Source of the DNA: Rhizophagus clarus
Taxonomy: Eukaryota; Glomeromycota; Glomeromycetes; Glomerales; Glomeraceae
NCBI GenBank assembly: GCA_015698045.1
Contig: BLAL01000319.1
Span: forward strand, 124,001 to 188,000
Length of the DNA: 64,000 nt
Direction of reading: 5' to 3'
Part shown: positions 10,864-20,370 of the stretch, one piece after another
How the letters are laid out: every line of letters starts with the position of its first letter
How positions within the stretch are numbered: position 1 is the stretch's first letter
Translations under genes and position numbers: made by a program
Notes under the pieces: model-generated
Databases searched by the model: none
Seen by the model: only the letters and a program-made list of their open reading frames with translations
Told to the model about the DNA's origin: nothing

Positions 10864-11232
10864 ATGGACCACGATTATCCTGTAAAACCTTTTCAAAGAC
10901 CTCGTCCACATCGAAGCAATGTCTTTGCTAGAATTGATAGAGTAGAGGAGGGAATAAATGAAACTCGTGATGCTGTAAATCAACTAACAAATCAATTCCA
11001 GAAACTAGATATACGTAAATGTGATACTTGTGGGGAAACAGGCCATAGTAAAAGTAGTTGTCCTAAGCAGATTGCACGATCCAATTTTAATCAGGGTTAT
11101 TTTAAGCCTCTTACACCTATAAATTTCCAAAACACGCCTCCAGATTCTGATAATGATGGGGATGGTTATGATGAGGAAAATAATAGATGGTCTGGATATG
11201 ATCCACCAGAAAAAAAAAACAGGTACCAGTAA
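10864..11232 (+). CDS. Nucleocapsid-like zinc-knuckle piece (fossil element part)
   Basis: This open frame of 122 residues has one clear CCHC zinc knuckle, CDTCGETGHSKSSC, about residues 53-66 (C-x2-C-x4-H-x4-C). Zinc knuckles of this spacing bind single-stranded nucleic acid in retroelement nucleocapsids. The flanks are Arg/Pro-rich before the knuckle and Asp/Asn-rich after it (DNDGDGYDEENN). It follows the Gag-like core at once and precedes the protease-like region, the usual gag-nucleocapsid-protease order. It is part of the same fossil module. Confidence 0.6.
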   Translation: MDHDYPVKPFQRPRPHRSNVFARIDRVEEGINETRDAVNQLTNQFQKLDIRKCDTCGETGHSKSSCPKQIARSNFNQGYFKPLTPINFQNTPPDSDNDGDGYDEENNRWSGYDPPEKKNRYQ

Positions 11233-11254
11233 ATGAAAAGTTATCCCCAGAATT

Positions 11255-11864
11255 CAGTCAGCCTGAAACATATGACGAGCTATTGCCAAAGCTTTCACCA
11301 GCAATGCGCAAAATGTGTCTATCTCGAAAGGCTCTTGAGGAGAAATCAAAAAAAGATGAGTGGTTTTCGTCTCTACAATACCTAAATGCTAATATAAATG
11401 ACCTATTAATCTCTAATTCTTTTTTAGATTCTGCAAGTGAATTTTGCTGTATGAATGATCCAGCAATCAATGCACTTAGATAGGAAGTTGATAAGCCATC
11501 TGATTTCGCTATAAAGGGCAACTCCAAACACATTACCGAAGCATTAGGATGGTTTACGGATGTACCAATCAGTATTAGGGATAAGGATGGTAAGATTGTC
11601 ACAGCTACTGGAAATTTTACTCGTATTTATAATGGAGAACCCGAACCAATATTATGTTTAAGTATGACATGGATTAGGAAAGTTTAAGGTGTCCTCGACC
11701 CAAATAAAAATCAATTCCGAATGAAGTTACATGGGAAAGCTTACATTATTCCAACCTTTAGCAAGGCTCCAGTAGTCAAGGATCTGCTAAAAGAGGAGCA
11801 GGATCAAGCATCCGCCAATTCTTCTAACCTGACTGGTGATAAAGACTTAAAAAAAAGTGTGTAA
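11255..11864 (+). pseudogene. Retropepsin-like aspartic protease region (fossil)
   Basis: Open pieces contain SFLDSASEFCCMN, which resembles the active-site loop of retropepsins (hydrophobic residues then D-S/T-G/A-S/A-E/D). A downstream segment with LGWFTDVPI, IRDKDGKIV and ILCLSMTWIRKV suits the flap and C-terminal strand of such a protease. This would cleave a Gag polyprotein. The piece is short, as in single-domain viral proteases (roughly 100-130 residues plus linker). It is broken in about two places and is treated as a fossil. The alternative is a DDI1-like host protease remnant, which is less likely beside a zinc knuckle. Confidence 0.45.
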
Positions 11865-11998
11865 ACTGCATGAGTTATGAGGATATGGCAATTCGTATGA
11901 GAGAGCTCGAAAAGGCATTATTTTCTAGCATTCAATCGAATTTGGAAATTATAGGATATTATAATAGTTTGCGCAGTCAGATTGAATAGGACGAATAA

Positions 11999-12550
11999 CT
12001 ATTTGGTAATAAGAGGATAACCAGATGCTCTAAATTTTTCTATTTCAGAACTAGTTCTCTTATACAAATCCAAGACATCTTCAGAAGATTCGGTAGGTGA
12101 AATAGAATCAGAAGCGCGAACAGCCTTGATTCTCGATTTCCTTCCTTCAGTTTTTTTTGCTTTACTATCTGAAATAACATCCTCTTCTGAAGCGCTAATT
12201 TTAGTATCATGTATTTTATTTTCCAGTATTGTGAAGGCAGAATTGAATTTATTTTGAAATTCTTCCTTTGGTCTTTCAGTTTGGCATGATCTCTCCAGGA
12301 TCCGCTCCTCATTCTGTTTATCCATAACGTTCATGCTTAAAATGACCGCTAAATCATTCCATTGAATCCTGTTAAATTCCTGTCCTCTCCAAATTTGATA
12401 TAAGCGACTATTCGATATATTATATTTTTTACTTAGCTGAGCTAAAGGTTTGGACTTCATATCACGGTATTGCATAATGTCTTTATAATCTGTGGGAGAC
12501 AAGTAACTAGCCCTGGAACTAATATGTGTTTTAAGCGGGGGTGTGATCAT
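11999..12550 (-). CDS. Helix-turn-helix DNA-binding protein, unknown target
   Basis: This is an open frame of 183 residues with a likely helix-turn-helix near residues 30-56: KSKPLAQLSKKYNISNSRLYQIWRG. A run this close to the Hin/Psq-type HTH (KPLAQLSKKY, turn, NSRLYQIW) suggests sequence-specific DNA binding. The rest is charged and probably disordered (KKTEGRKSRIKA). It lies on the strand opposite to the Gag-like and ATPase genes, tail to tail with the protease region. It may be a regulator or terminus-binding protein of the virus-like element, but this is inference. The frame is open from ATG to stop. Confidence 0.45.
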   Translation of the reverse strand: MITPPLKTHISSRASYLSPTDYKDIMQYRDMKSKPLAQLSKKYNISNSRLYQIWRGQEFNRIQWNDLAVILSMNVMDKQNEERILERSCQTERPKEEFQNKFNSAFTILENKIHDTKISASEEDVISDSKAKKTEGRKSRIKAVRASDSISPTESSEDVLDLYKRTSSEIEKFRASGYPLITK

Positions 12551-12604
12551 ATTAGTAGCTAATCGCTAGAGATTTTTTTTTTTACTATAAATAAAAAATG
12601 TACA

Positions 12605-12750
12605 AAAAATATCAGTAATACTGGTATTATGCTAGTATCAGTAATACAGTAGTATCGGTAGTATTGGTAGTATCGATAGTATGCTAGTATCAGTAATATG
12701 GTAGTATCAGTAGTATTAGTAGTATTAGTAATAATAGTATCGGTAATATC
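12605..12750. repeat. GTATCAGTA-type minisatellite
   Basis: Short degenerate units built on AGTATCAGTA / AGTATCGGTA recur about a dozen times in this stretch, which lies between two divergently oriented genes (HTH on minus, coiled coil on plus). It may act as a regulatory or binding array, or be plain repeat expansion. Confidence 0.7.
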
Positions 12751-12800
12751 TATAAAAATAAAATATTTCCAGAATCGCTCATATTTTTTTTAGTATACTA

Positions 12801-13594
12801 ATGACTAGGCCGAAAAAAATTATGTCCAATGTGCATACCTTAAAAGATATTGAGGATAAAGGGGCAGTTGGAGGTTTACTAGGTAAACAAATCCCTCCAG
12901 GTCGTCGGCTTGGTAGCAACCGTAAATCAGAACTTGAGAAAGCATTGCGCGGTAGTATCAAAACTGCTTCTGATATTGCTAATGATTATAAAGAACTGCA
13001 GAATGTATGTTTAAAGCAAAAAAAGGATCTTATGCTAGTTCAAGCTAATGCTAATAAAAAGATTAGCCAGCTGAATGCGACCAATACTAGCTTAGATCTT
13101 CTGAATGGTTATCCCATACTGAGCGTAAAGCAGAGCGAGAGAAATATTCTGCCAAAATCAATTCACTCAAATCCTTGATTAAAATACTGGAAAAAGAAGC
13201 GACTTTGGCACAAAAAGCTTCATCCCTTGACAAGATCAAGATTCTCTCTCTTGAAGCTAAAATAAGTGAATTGGAAGGTAAGTTGGAAGATCTGAAAGTA
13301 GAACAGGAGGATTCTCTACTACATACATCTTTCTTTGATTCAGATGTAGTGGAAGAGGTAACAGGGACATCAGGAAAACAGAAAGATTTAAAATTACCTG
13401 ATTGGATTGATGATAATTTAAAGAGTCTTGTCTATGAGCTTGGACTCAAAAATAAAGTGAAGGAAATCGAAAAAAAAATTGCTAAGAAAGATTTACTAGA
13501 GGTATTGCAATATGTTTTGTTAAAAAGAAATTCTCTCCTTCAAGAAGTGAACCTAAAGGGATTGGCTAATGCTTGTTTAGGCAAGCAGACTTAA
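12801..13594 (+). pseudogene. Coiled-coil structural-type ORFs of the virus-like element
   Basis: Two open pieces, 12801-13178 and 13175-13594, overlap by a few bases in different frames. The first begins MTRPKKIMSNVHTLKD, has a Gly-rich turn GGLLGKQIPPGRRLG and then becomes helical (SELEKALRGSIKTASDIA). The second is a long coiled coil (LSLEAKISELEGKLEDLKVE) ending in a compact helical part with LPDWIDDNLKSLVYELGLK. I do not recognise a family. Position between the Gag-like module and the packaging ATPase suggests a structural or tethering protein of the element. The region is treated as a fossil because it is not one open frame. Confidence 0.35.
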
Positions 13595-13615
13595 AAAACA
13601 TCCAGCGAGTCTGAA

Positions 13616-14029
13616 GTGGTTGGAGGGACGAGATCATGCCTAAGCACCTCTGGTCAAAGTGAACCTTCAAGTGTTAGTGAGCTAGAGAAAGATAACGATA
13701 TCACTAATCCTGAACTCGCCTGCCTCCAAAGGGATCCCTTAATATTACCCATTACTGCAGGTCACAAAGTGATCCAAGCTCCGGCTAATGAGAAATCTGA
13801 TTCCTTATTTTTTCAGTATGCATTCATCTTCGCAATAGTATTACTAATCATATACATCATATGGCACAAATTCTCTCGTAGAAATTCTTCTTACAATGAA
13901 GAAAAAAATATTCTGAACTATAAAATACCCTTAAATAAAAATCAGAGTTATGGTTTCCCAATTCAATACACAGAAGAACCAAAAGACAGGACTACCCCCT
14001 ATGAAACTTTACCTTATGGATATGGATGA
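13616..14029 (+). CDS. Single-span membrane protein upstream of the packaging ATPase
   Basis: The open frame has a Ser-rich N-terminal half, one strong transmembrane helix near residues 67-85 (YAFIFAIVLLIIYIIWHKF) followed by basic residues, and a short polar tail ending PYGYG. The frame is open upstream of the first Met, so the start is uncertain. It overlaps the beginning of the ATPase frame by up to 80 bases, although the ATPase may start later. Small single-span membrane proteins next to packaging ATPases are common in large DNA viruses and Polinton-like elements, so a virion or membrane role is possible. No homologue is recognised. Confidence 0.35.
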   Translation: MVGGTRSCLSTSGQSEPSSVSELEKDNDITNPELACLQRDPLILPITAGHKVIQAPANEKSDSLFFQYAFIFAIVLLIIYIIWHKFSRRNSSYNEEKNILNYKIPLNKNQSYGFPIQYTEEPKDRTTPYETLPYGYG

Positions 14030-14798
14030 GGCCACAAAGCATGAATCATCCCGAAATGTTGGGCATCCTGCAATGTCATGGCCATTTGCTATGCTAGTCA
14101 CAGGAAGAAGTGGTACAGGTAAGACTAATTTACTTGCGAACCTTGTTCTTGGGGATAAAAGTGAGCACATACATAAAAGACAAAAGGGCGGATCCCGATA
14201 TATTAGATGTGATGATCTGATAGTTTGTGGTTACCATCCTGACGAACCAAAATGGGCATTTGTTAGATATATGTATGGGAAAATAGCAAGTAATCCCAAA
14301 GCTCCCTATTATGAGAACATTAGATTCAGCTATATATCACCAGAACAAATTCCTAGTGTAAAATCATTTTCACCAGAGAGGAGTACTGTAATTATCTTTG
14401 AGGATTTATGCGTAGCCCCTGAACATATCCAAAATCGAATCATTCCATTTTTTACACATGGTCGACATCGAAATGTTTCTCCATGTTATGTCACTCAGAA
14501 GTACCATCATGTACCAATGATTATTCGTGAAAATATCTCCTTTTTAGTAATGTATAATGCAGGAAGCAACCCCCAAGATATATCCAAAATTATTGGACGA
14601 TATACTGATGATGTAAAAAATGCATCTATGGTTATTAATAGTTACCTTCGAAAAGGTGAGTTTGTCGTATTTGATCTCACTAGGCCAGAAGATAATCCCC
14701 TTGCAATCCGCCTAAGGTTTGACACTTCCCTAAACCTGCAAAAAGAGATAATGGTGAAGCAGAAGCGTAAAGAAAAAAGCACTTCAACTAATAAATAG
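13950..14798 (+). CDS. A32/FtsK-HerA type DNA-packaging ATPase (virus-like element)
   Basis: Walker A is clear at residues 52-59, GRSGTGKT, preceded by the hydrophobic strand FAMLVT. Walker B is STVIIFEDL at about 145-152. The following FFTHGRHRN and YVTQKYHHVP match the arginine-rich and sensor-Gln region of poxvirus A32-like ATPases (TQ motif), the genome-packaging ATPases of NCLDVs, virophages and Polintons. Total length 282 is typical. The true start is probably Met at 14001 or 14016, which would remove the overlap with the preceding membrane protein. It would pump element DNA into a capsid. This is the best kept gene of the virus-like set; its frame is open throughout. The integrase follows 50 bases downstream on the same strand. 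Confidence 0.75.
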   Translation: MVSQFNTQKNQKTGLPPMKLYLMDMDEATKHESSRNVGHPAMSWPFAMLVTGRSGTGKTNLLANLVLGDKSEHIHKRQKGGSRYIRCDDLIVCGYHPDEPKWAFVRYMYGKIASNPKAPYYENIRFSYISPEQIPSVKSFSPERSTVIIFEDLCVAPEHIQNRIIPFFTHGRHRNVSPCYVTQKYHHVPMIIRENISFLVMYNAGSNPQDISKIIGRYTDDVKNASMVINSYLRKGEFVVFDLTRPEDNPLAIRLRFDTSLNLQKEIMVKQKRKEKSTSTNK

Positions 14799-14848
14799 AA
14801 TCTGACTTAATAAATGCCAGTTTTTTTCGTAATTATAAAAAAATTGGA

Positions 14849-16000
14849 ATGGGAGAACCAGTTATTTATATTAATCCTCAAAAAGCACGAGAGCTAGACC
14901 AAATCATAGCAAAACAAACACCTACGATTAATATCGATCCCCAAAAAGCTCATAATTTAGACCAGCATCTTGCCTTGCAAAAACTATATTATCGTCCTGA
15001 AGGTCTGTATCAAAATGTTAAAGGATTGTGGGATGCTTGTAAAAAAGCCGGCTACAGCTTTTCATTTATTGATGTAAAAAAATGGCTTGAGAACCAAGCA
15101 ATGTATCAAATTTTTCGTCCTTCACCAAAGCATATACCTTATGCCAGTTACTCTAAAATCACGAAGCCAAATACTGTGCACCAATGTGATTTGATCGAAA
15201 TACCATATGATGAAGATGTGGATACAAATTTACTAGATGATGGCCCAATATATTACTATGTACTATTGGTTATAGACTGCGCGATTAGATATAAAGATTT
15301 CATTTTTTTAACATCAAAGAGCAGTAAGAAAGTTGCAGAAGCATTTAAGAGTTTATATGATAATCCTGATAAACCTCTTAACTGGCCTCGAAAATTGCAA
15401 TGTGATAAGGGCACTGATTTTATGGGATACGTGACTTTATTAATAAATGAACATGGCGTTGAAATTTGAAGAATTATAGCACATTTCAGGCATACAAGTT
15501 TTGCAATAATTGATAATTATGCCAGACATTTTTCTAGAAGGGTTTTTAAAAATCAGTATTCGGTAGAGTTTCTTCTGCCTACTGGCAAGCGCTGTAGAGA
15601 ATGTGAACGATTTACAAGGAGAATTGTTAATAATATGAATGATAGCCTAACTCGATTAATTGGGATGAATCCTAATGACGCAACAAAACTTGAGCAGATA
15701 TATTCCAAACCATCAGTAAAATATAATCGCCCAATAGGTGTTGATGAACCACAATTACCAAAGAGTACTACTATCCGATTTTTACTCGCTTCTGGAGAGT
15801 GGGAAAATGATCCTTTTGAACGACACAGAATAACAGATCCAATATGGTCTCCTAGCCTGCATAAGATTTGGAGAATTGTTATTGGAAAGAATCCTCCAAT
15901 GCCTATTTTATATTATTTAGATGAATCAGGGCCTCAACGACCTTTCGTAAGAGAACAGTTAATGCATATTAAAGAAGAACCTATGTTACCTCCTAGGTAG
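14849..16000 (+). pseudogene. Polinton-type retroviral-like integrase (fossil)
   Basis: Two open pieces, 14849-15469 and 15635-16000, lie in one region. The first has a helical N-terminal part and then an RNase-H-like integrase core: acidic residues Asp114 in HQCDLIEIPY and Asp186 in LQCDKGTDF, with the strand YYYVLLVIDCAIRYKDF between them. The second has a chromodomain-like beta-rich region (WSPSLHKIWRIVIG, PILYYLDESG) as in the C-terminus of Maverick/Polinton integrases. It would insert element DNA. It follows the A32-type ATPase, a pairing typical of Polintons. It is broken in about one or two places and is treated as a fossil. Confidence 0.65.
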
Positions 16001-16508
16001 GTATTGGGATATAACCAAATGCATACAAGGCGCTCCTTATAAAAATTTCTAAATCTACTACACAGTAAGGGATTGTAATAAGGATTACTCCTTCCCGATG
16101 ACATAATACTCTCTTTTTCCAATCACGCCATATTTGTGCATTTAGATTCATCTTACCTTGCGGGTGAAAAAAAGGGACGATTTGGTAATGTTGGTTGCCA
16201 CTATATTTGAAGGCCAAGCCTAGTTCTTCATTATATCCATCTAGATGTAATCCCTCCAAGAATTTTGGTTTTCAGAGAGGAAATTCTTTATGCAATAAAT
16301 CCTCAAATATATACCGGCATGTTCTTTCTGGTACATTAGGATAAATATTGCACCATCTATAATTCTATTTCATATTTTTATATGGCGCCTCCCATTGATG
16401 ACCTTTTTTACATGCCCATAAATATGTATTAGGACTAACTTTAGCTAAGCATCTTCCTTCACGCTTTTGGGCATATGCCAAAGCTTTAGTGTTAATATCG
16501 TCTTGCAT
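15993..16508 (-). pseudogene. Zinc-ribbon plus VSR/REase-like endonuclease, converging on the integrase (fossil)
   Basis: Reading leftward from Met at 16508, the N-terminal part has a zinc-ribbon-like AYAQKREGRCLA ... YLWACKKGHQWEAP region. The C-terminal part, from 16259 down, reads EGLHLDGYNEELGLAFKYSG, NQHYQIVPFF and then HREGVILITIPY. This matches a nuclease-like family with the E/D...Q-H and hydrophobic core strands of very-short-patch-repair endonucleases, common in NCLDVs and in Rhizophagus. The 3' end overlaps the integrase end by 8 bases, tail to tail. It may be a nuclease of the virus-like element. It is broken in about two places. Confidence 0.5.
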
Positions 16509-16761
16509 TTTATAGGTACAATAGAATATCACGTACAGAAATTTGTGGTAGTGATTATTAGCTCTGGACTAGTTTAGTCAGAAGAATCGATCTGGATATA
16601 TGCAAATCCAGGTGCAAGTTCGTAAGTAAAATTAAACTTGGCTACTACTATTGCATAAGTAAAAAAATAAATATCACCAGTATTCTTAGCAGGAAGTGGC
16701 AATTTCGGCCAAGAGTACTTGACAATACAGCTCAACAATCTTGTCTATATATTCACTCTTT

Positions 16762-17229
16762 TTATGTATTATTGATATCATCAAGTAGATTGATATCTTT
16801 TAACAATTTTTTCATTTGTTTATAAAGATTTTGCCATTGTACATGAAATTTATTTCGTAAGACAGAAGACTTAATAAGACAGGAAAGAATACTTGTAAGA
16901 TTATTTATATGGGATTTGATTACTGCATGAACATTTGCAATTTCTTCTCCTGCTGTAATCCAATCATAACGCGGAGTATAGATAACTGTATAAATACGGG
17001 TTATTTCTTGTTCACTACAGTCTAGCCGATATTTGATAAAATCAAGATCTTCACGAAATTCCCTTTCTTTTTGCTTTAAAATAACTTGAAATGCTTCAGA
17101 ATTCCATTGATGATTCACAGTAAAACAGGAATATAGTATATCTTTAATCTTAAGATTACTAAAAATTAGTTCAAGCAGTTCAGAACAAACAAGTGGGCAA
17201 TGCCCAGGCTTTTTTTGCGCAAGAAGCAT
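16762..17229 (-). CDS. F-box-like protein, short
   Basis: This open frame of 155 residues starts MLLAQKKPGHCPLVCSEL. The segment LVCSELLELIFSNLKIKDIL followed by CFTVNHQWNSEAF fits an F-box (LPxELLxxIFSxLxxxDL...C..VNxxW), which binds Skp1 in SCF ubiquitin ligases. F-box proteins are strongly expanded in Rhizophagus, usually with leucine-rich repeats behind the box; here the remaining about 110 residues are helical and hold no LRR, so it is short for the family. It may be truncated or a distinct minor form. A stretch upstream of the zinc-ribbon/nuclease gene, about 16580-16740 on the same strand, is open but unrecognised. Confidence 0.5.
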   Translation of the reverse strand: MLLAQKKPGHCPLVCSELLELIFSNLKIKDILYSCFTVNHQWNSEAFQVILKQKEREFREDLDFIKYRLDCSEQEITRIYTVIYTPRYDWITAGEEIANVHAVIKSHINNLTSILSCLIKSSVLRNKFHVQWQNLYKQMKKLLKDINLLDDINNT

Positions 17230-18292
17230 GGTGTATATGCAAGAAACTAGTATAACATTACATAGAAATTTGCAAAGTTCAAAATAAAAATTTTATATAA
17301 TTTTGGACAAATACGCTTGCTGGTAAAACACTGGGTCAGTGGTAGTACCCAAAAGTAATCAATGTGGTAATACCTAAAAGTAATTGATGCAATAATATCC
17401 TAAAGTATTCCGGAATAGTAACTATACAAGAAAGAGTTCTAGGAATGCGAAAGCGTAAAATAAGATATAAATTTGGTAGTACACCAAAGTAGAATAATAT
17501 ATAGGAAAGAAAATAAGAGAAGTTATGCTTTGGTATACTACCGCTGATAGACAGGAAAGAAGTCGGAAAGGCAGAAAGGTTTAGGAAAATATGAGAAAAA
17601 GAGCATGAAAAGAGTATGGCCAGACCTGATTCGGCACTTCATGCCTTATTCTCGGCAATCAAAAGGATTATAAAAGGCAGGATTGCACAACTGGGTCATC
17701 AACTTGGCACTTCGTGCCTCATCCGGCAATCAAATGGGCATCTCCAAACCTCCAACCAACCACCACCTCGAATGTGACGTGAAATTCTGAATTATCACGT
17801 GATATAAAACCCGTTACCATTGGTAACAGGTTTTCTCCAATTTTTTTCGCCTCTCCCCGACTCCTCCTTACTGATATATACCCTCACGGCCAGTCATGGA
17901 AATTCTATTCAAAACAAAAAATAAAACCCAACCAGCATAACCCTTCCAAATGACCCTCGATAGCAAACAAAGAGGTCCAGAATCAACACAAACCCCCAAA
18001 CAGTAAATAAGAAGCCCTGCATTCAAAACGAGAAATAAAGCCAACCAGCATTCGTATAGCAATAATGAAACCAGAAGGACACACAAGTCCAAAATAAGCA
18101 ATAAATCCAACATAGTGAAATAATCACAAAAAGCCCGCAGAGTAACGAAAAATAGCAGATATCTAGAAGTCTATAAAAACAAGATATAGCGATCAAAACA
18201 AGCAAATATCTACAAAACAATAAAATAGTTATAGAACAATAAAAACACTAACTTAGATAACAATATAGCATAACAGATAACACTATAACATA
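17230..18292. other. Gene-poor stretch with small repeats and a promoter-like block
   Basis: I see no convincing gene. The block holds imperfect direct repeats of AAAAGTAATCAATG type (about 17345-17400), an inverted pair of 15-base arms (17475-17489 and 17528-17542), repeated GGCACTTC...GGCAATCAAA phrases (17633 and 17705) and a 114-base spaced duplication around 17907 and 18021. Overlapping minus-strand ORFs here have odd composition and are not called. Confidence 0.45.
17793..17850 (+). promoter_or_regulatory. Promoter-like block: CACGTG, TATA-like and inverted GTTACC repeat
   Basis: ATCACGTGATATAAAA is followed by CGTTACCATTGGTAACAGG, an inverted repeat, then a pyrimidine-rich stretch. 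An E-box-like core next to TATAAAA and a CT-rich tract is how fungal core promoters often look. The transcript that would follow on the plus strand has no long ORF, so the target is unknown. Confidence 0.35.
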
Positions 18293-18326
18293 ACTAGATA
18301 GCAGTCTTAAAAGACTGCTATCTAGT
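18293..18326. repeat. Perfect 16-bp-arm hairpin
   Basis: The arms ACTAGATAGCAGTCTT and its exact complement are separated by two A. The hairpin lies where the denser, fossil-rich left part gives way to extremely AT-rich sequence. Confidence 0.8.
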
Positions 18327-18329
18327 AGA

Positions 18330-19890
18330 AATTTAATATTAAAATATGATTGAACAGAAATAAATGAATTAAGAATAACAATTATCTTGTAGGTTTATTT
18401 AATTAAAAATAAATGTACTGTTCAAAAATAAGTATAGTAATGTTATGTTCTTCTTGTTTTCTATAATAAATAAAATTCTATCATTATTTCATATTAAAAA
18501 ACAAAAAAATTTTGATAGATTCAATAATAACTAAAAATCCAGTTAGGTAACTGGCCTCATTACCTTAGTAAAAGTTATTTATTTTGTAAAATTATGACTA
18601 AAAATAATATATTTATTATAGTTAAATATTTTTCTTTAGGATGTTATTTATGTGAAAAAAATTCTTTTTTATTAAAAAACCAGTTTTTTCATGTTTATAT
18701 GAAAACTACTTGAATAATTGACCTTACAACCTTAGAAAAACTTTCTCCTTATGCAAAATTACATATATTTTTGCTATTTAAATTATATATTTGTCTATAC
18801 TTTTAAAAAAATCTCAAAAAATATTAGTTTTCTAACGTAAATTTTATGTATATGTGAAAAAAAAAAATAATTGTAAATATAGAAAATTGGTATTAAAAAC
18901 TTGTAAAGCACATGACGATCCATGAAATTATTTAATTTGTATAGGAGTTGCATATTAAAATTAATAGTTAATTATAAATTAAAGTAACTCAATTATGAAA
19001 ATGATCTACATATTACATGTAATGACTGATATTGATAATTACTGAAACTATTTAATTTTAGTAATTTTTAATATTGATACTGAATAATTCAATTTAATAT
19101 CAGTTTTTACAAAAATTAAAATGAATTAAATTGATCAAAACTTTATAATTATCATTTACTTTTAATAAAAAAAGAATAAAGATATGTAAAATAAAGATAT
19201 AAATTAAATAAAAATATTTTTATATATAAATAAAAATATTTAAATAAATAATTTTAGTATTAAGATATAAGAAATAAAACTTATTTAAAAGTTTTAAAAA
19301 AATATGATTTATAATACTGTATATAATATTATATGATATAATCAAATAGTAATATAATTACATAATACAACTGAATAGTAATACAATATTTCATTGGATA
19401 ATTATTTTATTTATTTTCATTTATTTTTTATTTCAGATTTTAAAAAATAGTTAGAAAATTTTAGGAAATATCTATTTTTAGTTAATTTTATAAATAATAA
19501 TGTAATATTAAGTAATGTTAAGCATAATAAATTATAAATTATCACCTAAAAAGGAATATTTTAAAGAGGAGAAAAATAAATTTTAGTAAAAAAAATATTA
19601 GAAAATTTTAAATTATTTTATATATATAAAGATTTAATTTTTGATTAAGTCTCAAAATTCAATTTATAATGTATTAATTAATAAAGTAAAATTTATTGTA
19701 AATTCATTTATCTAAAATTTGATTGAAGTACAAGTTTTCTTAATTTTAATTATGTTAATAATAAATCTTTAAAGTTATAAGGGTAAGATTCTTGAAATTT
19801 AGTTAAATATGAATATTTTGTTATAATTTTTATTATTAATTTTATATATTAAAACAATTAATTAATAATATTATGAATAATAATAATGAT
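18330..19890. other. Extremely AT-rich sequence without genes
   Basis: Long runs of A and T and no ORF worth calling on either strand. A degenerate intergenic or relic stretch. Confidence 0.5.
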
Positions 19891-19894
19891 ATTT

Positions 19895-20049
19895 GGGGTC
19901 TTTGCAATAGAAAGGTACGAAACTCAAAAAAATTTTTAAATTTACTTTATATGTTAATTATGTTTTTTATGCTAAAATAAGTGTAAATTTAATATTAATT
20001 AAATTTTTATTTTTTTTTGAGTTTCGTACCTTTCTATTGCAAAGACCCC
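19895..20049. mobile_element. MITE, 155 bp, with long terminal inverted repeats
   Basis: The left end starts GGGGTCTTTGCAATAGAAAG and runs on through GTACGAAACTC into an A run. The right end is its exact complement, about 38 bases per arm around an internal stretch of about 80 bases. ATTT sits on both sides (19891-19894 and 20050-20053) and is a possible target-site duplication. It has no coding capacity. The family is unknown to me. Confidence 0.75.
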
Positions 20050-20138
20050 ATTTAATAATTGATTCAATAATTTTAATAATTTTAATGATATTTAATGATT
20101 AATATTCATAATATTTAATGATTAATATTTATAATAAC

Positions 20139-20172
20139 TAGCTTGAAGCTCGCTGCTTCGCATCGGGTTGGT
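20139..20172. repeat. GC-richer hairpin-like block, possible element end
   Basis: CTAGCTTGAAGCTCGCTGCTTCGCATCGGGTTGG stands out in AT-rich sequence and holds short internal inverted pairs (GAAGC/GCTTC). Blocks like this mark the ends of some LINE or Helitron copies in other genomes, but the rest of such an element is not visible. Confidence 0.3.
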
Positions 20173-20189
20173 ATTTATTAATAAAATAA

Positions 20190-20370
20190 TATACAAATCC
20201 TAACCCTAACTCTAATTTTAATCTAATCCTAATACTAACCCTAATTCCTAATCCTAACCCTAATTCTAATCCCTAATCCTAGCCCTAATCCTAATCCCCT
20301 AACTCTAACTCTAATCTTAATTCCTAACCCTAACCCTAACCCTAACCTTAATCTACCCTTAATCCCTAAC
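20190..20370 (+). repeat. Degenerate CCCTAA interstitial telomere-like block
   Basis: About 180 bases of imperfect CCCTAA/CCTAAT/CTCTAA units (for example AACCCTAACCCTAACCCTAA near 20325) with no other unit type mixed in. CCCTAA is the C-strand of the common fungal and vertebrate telomere repeat TTAGGG. Its position inside a contig makes it an interstitial copy or an element tail. It lies about 140 bases beyond the MITE. Confidence 0.65.

Noticed and set aside
17868-18220. Two overlapping minus-strand ORFs rich in Leu, Val and Cys
   Set aside because: Overlapping frames, no family features, and a duplicated non-coding-looking block on the plus strand explains the open frames.
20139-20172. 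Possible Helitron 3' end
   Set aside because: The hairpin is imperfect, no CTRR follows at the expected distance, and no Rep/helicase gene is near.
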